Shown piece by piece: positions 6,733-7,666 of a stretch of DNA of 7,666 nt; position 1 is the first letter of the stretch, and each line of letters starts with the position of its first letter. The DNA comes from an uncultured Ruminococcus sp. (GTDB lineage: Bacteria > Bacillota > Clostridia > Oscillospirales > Acutalibacteraceae). Location: positions 1 to 7,666 of the forward strand of contig CADBSZ010000166.1 of the NCBI GenBank assembly GCA_902797525.1, given 5' to 3'. Both the position numbers and the translations under genes were made by a program. The notes below the pieces were generated by a model, which was given only the letters and a program-made list of their open reading frames with translations, was not told where the DNA came from and searched no databases.

Positions 6733-7299
6733 CTAACGGAAAATATGACTTTTTGTCATCGCGTCCAGCGCAATTGCGCCGTAGTCAAGATCATCGGGAA
6801 TCAGTCCGTACATGCCGGTTGCTTTGTCGAGAAACACCGGATTGTGCGGAGCGAACGGCGTCAGACTGAAATAGAGCGATACAAACAAAAACAGCAGCAC
6901 AACCGACGGCGCGAACAGTGCGTTTTGCGGCAGCGGCGCGTGAAACAGCACAAGCGACAGCACGGTGGCGGCGCAAAGGCTCAGCGCGGCGGCAGAAACG
7001 TCGCCGAATGAGAGCAGCCGAAGCAAAATGTAAGAGAAGCCCAGCAGATACAGCGCGGCGGTTTTTGCGGCGACAAAGCGGTGCAGCGGCATGCGGATGG
7101 ACAGCAGCTCCAGCACTGACCAAATCAGAAAGGGGAGAAGCAGGGTTTTGCACGCTTCCCAAATACTGCCGTTTACCGCGCCGAACAGGATTCCGAGCAG
7201 CTCATGGCCGCTCCATTCATAAAGCTGCCGCATAAACCACGCGCCCGCGGCAACAAAGCCGACGCCGCAAATATCGGCGGCAAGAAGTTTTTTGTCCAA
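6733..7299 (-). CDS. DUF6512-like integral membrane protein
   Basis: The protein is 188 residues with about five hydrophobic helices (roughly 6-24, 33-66, 76-96, 101-120 and 127-147). Two features match my memory of the Firmicute DUF6512 family: AVNGSIWEACKTLLLPF (41-57), corresponding to the family's N-E-S-x-W-E-H-x-K segment, and the C-terminal TPFAPHNPVFLDKATGMYG (147-165). No biochemical function is known to me. The start is a TTG at 7297-7299. AGGGTGA (7306-7312) precedes it by 6 bases, and an in-frame TGA at 7306-7308 rules out any longer reading. No terminator separates it from rlmB, so read-through into rlmB is possible although rlmB has its own promoter. Confidence 0.75.
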   Translation of the reverse strand: MDKKLLAADICGVGFVAAGAWFMRQLYEWSGHELLGILFGAVNGSIWEACKTLLLPFLIWSVLELLSIRMPLHRFVAAKTAALYLLGFSYILLRLLSFGDVSAAALSLCAATVLSLVLFHAPLPQNALFAPSVVLLFLFVSLYFSLTPFAPHNPVFLDKATGMYGLIPDDLDYGAIALDAMTKSHIFR

Positions 7300-7410
7300 A
7301 ATTGTTCACCCTAAAACCTTACAAAATTGTATTATTTTTGCTGAGAATTAAAACGCCGAATTTAAAATTCCCGTTTGGAAAATATACAAACAGTAAAATT
7401 CTTTAACTTC

Positions 7411-7418
7411 ATTATAAT
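7411..7418. promoter_or_regulatory. Overlapping TATAAT boxes on both strands
   Basis: ATTATAAT contains TATAAT on the + strand (7413-7418) and, because it is partly palindromic, TATAAT on the - strand (7411-7416). On +, it would suit the small ORF at 7460. On -, it would suit the DUF6512-like gene. Neither has a good -35, and the ATGTGGAAA repeats begin right at its edge, where a bound protein could block it. Confidence 0.3.
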
Positions 7419-7459
7419 GTGGAAAACTATGTGGAAAGTGTGAAAACACAAGGAAAGAA

Positions 7460-7555
7460 ATGGCAGATAAACATCAGCTTTTTACCGAATTGTCAAAAAT
7501 TTATCGAATTTTTATGCGTTCCACACAAATTTGCGCCGAAAAAGTTTCCACATAA
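7460..7555 (+). CDS. Candidate 31-residue small protein
   Basis: This is a short ATG-to-TAA frame with AAGGA (7450-7454) 5 bases before the ATG and TATAAT at 7413-7418 upstream. The product begins MADKHQLFTELSKIYRIFM and ends CAEKVST. It has no low-complexity sequence, and the Leu/Phe/Ile/Tyr spacing could form an amphipathic helix. Base composition is much more AT-rich than the neighbouring genes, and the end of the frame overlaps the inverted TTTCCACAT repeat. I do not recognise a family. It could equally be a chance frame in AT-rich DNA. Confidence 0.3.
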   Translation: MADKHQLFTELSKIYRIFMRSTQICAEKVST

Positions 7556-7586
7556 AAAATAACAAAATGTATAAAACAATTGTCAA

Positions 7587-7611
7587 GGCAAAATAAGACT
7601 GATTTTTTGCC
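7587..7611 (-). terminator. Weak hairpin after the right-edge gene tail
   Basis: On the - strand, GGCAAAA pairs with TTTTGCC (7 pairs, 11-base loop), starting 2 bases after the TGA at 7614-7616. It is followed by TTGACAATTGTTTT, which has T residues but no clean tract. Its position right after a stop suggests a modest terminator. Confidence 0.35.
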
Positions 7612-7613
7612 GT

Positions 7614-7666
7614 TCACTGTTTTAAGACAAAAAAATACGCACCGTAACCGCGCTGAGTATCATCGC
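7614..7666 (-). CDS. Possible C-terminal tail of a gene continuing past the right edge
   Basis: In one - strand frame the last 16 codons read DDTQRGYGAYFFVLKQ and end at TGA (7614-7616), directly before a weak hairpin. The position of the hairpin and the shift from GC-richer to AT-rich sequence at this point suggest a real gene end. The fragment is too short to name, and another - strand frame is also open until TAA in this stretch. Confidence 0.35.
   Translation of the reverse strand, partial: DDTQRGYGAYFFVLKQ

Larger units (their letters stand above)
7300..7613. other. AT-rich intergenic region with DnaA-box-like repeats
   Basis: This is roughly 310 bases, visibly AT-rich against GC-richer flanks. 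The 9-mer ATGTGGAAA occurs at 7417-7425 and 7429-7437 (12-base period) and inverted at 7545-7553. TGTGGAAAA (7418-7426) differs by one base from the DnaA-box complement TGTGGATAA. Related sites are TGTGAAAAC (7439-7447) and GTTCCACAC (7518-7526). A second pair, TTTACCGAATT (7481-7491) and TTTATCGAATT (7500-7510), repeats at a 19-base interval. Neither dnaA nor rpmH is visible here, so an origin is not established. Confidence 0.5.

Noticed and set aside
6747..6761. ATGAC/GTCAT inverted repeat around a T run near the end of the DUF6512-like gene
   Set aside because: It has only five pairs, lies within the coding sequence and has no following T tract on the relevant strand, so it is probably chance.
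7571..7588. Perfect TTGACA (7581-7586, - strand) as a promoter for the DUF6512-like gene
   Set aside because: The best -10 at suitable spacing is a poor TGTTAT, and the leader to the TTG start would be about 250 bases, so it is too weak to list as a promoter.

Overview
The window looks like chromosomal DNA from an uncultured gut-type Firmicute, most likely a Clostridia lineage near Oscillospiraceae/Ruminococcaceae. The coding DNA is moderately GC-rich, intergenic regions are AT-rich, Shine-Dalgarno sites are strong and promoters are SigA-like. The proteins are also typical: LxxG-heptad surface proteins, zinc-ribbon single-pass membrane proteins and a DUF6512-like membrane protein. The taxonomic call is an inference from these traits. 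No rRNA, tRNA, CRISPR array, insertion sequence or phage gene was seen.

Left part, + strand. The window opens inside a gene encoding LxxGxxx heptads (2-466), closed by a strong UUCG-loop terminator. A consensus SigA promoter (525-553) then drives a two-gene operon (586-1287 and 1300-2388). Its products are divergent paralogs with the same plan: a four-cysteine zinc ribbon, one membrane helix, a Thr/Ala-rich stalk and a small extracytoplasmic domain resembling DUF4854. The operon ends at a hairpin (2410-2436) that also serves the convergent rpe gene.

Right part, - strand. Reading leftwards from the right edge, there is a possible gene tail (7614-7666) and an AT-rich gap of about 310 bases. 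The gap holds DnaA-box-like repeats and a candidate 31-codon small ORF. Then come a DUF6512-like membrane protein (TTG start, 6733-7299), an RlmB/TrmH-type rRNA 2'-O-methyltransferase with its own extended -10 promoter (5890-6642), an 884-residue membrane protein (3120-5774) and ribulose-phosphate 3-epimerase (2451-3107). The last two are 12 bases apart and almost certainly co-transcribed.

The most notable item is the 884-residue protein. Its eight predicted helices and cytoplasmic loops follow the P1B-type heavy-metal ATPase plan. Every catalytic landmark I could place is altered or missing: the phosphorylated Asp of DKTGT is Glu, CPC is SIP, HP is NP, TGD is TTD, GDGxND is absent and the actuator region is shortened. 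It also carries an acidic N-terminal extension of about 330 residues. I read it as an intact pseudo-P-type-ATPase with an unknown non-pumping role. The window has no complete multi-gene defence or mobile system that I can recognise.
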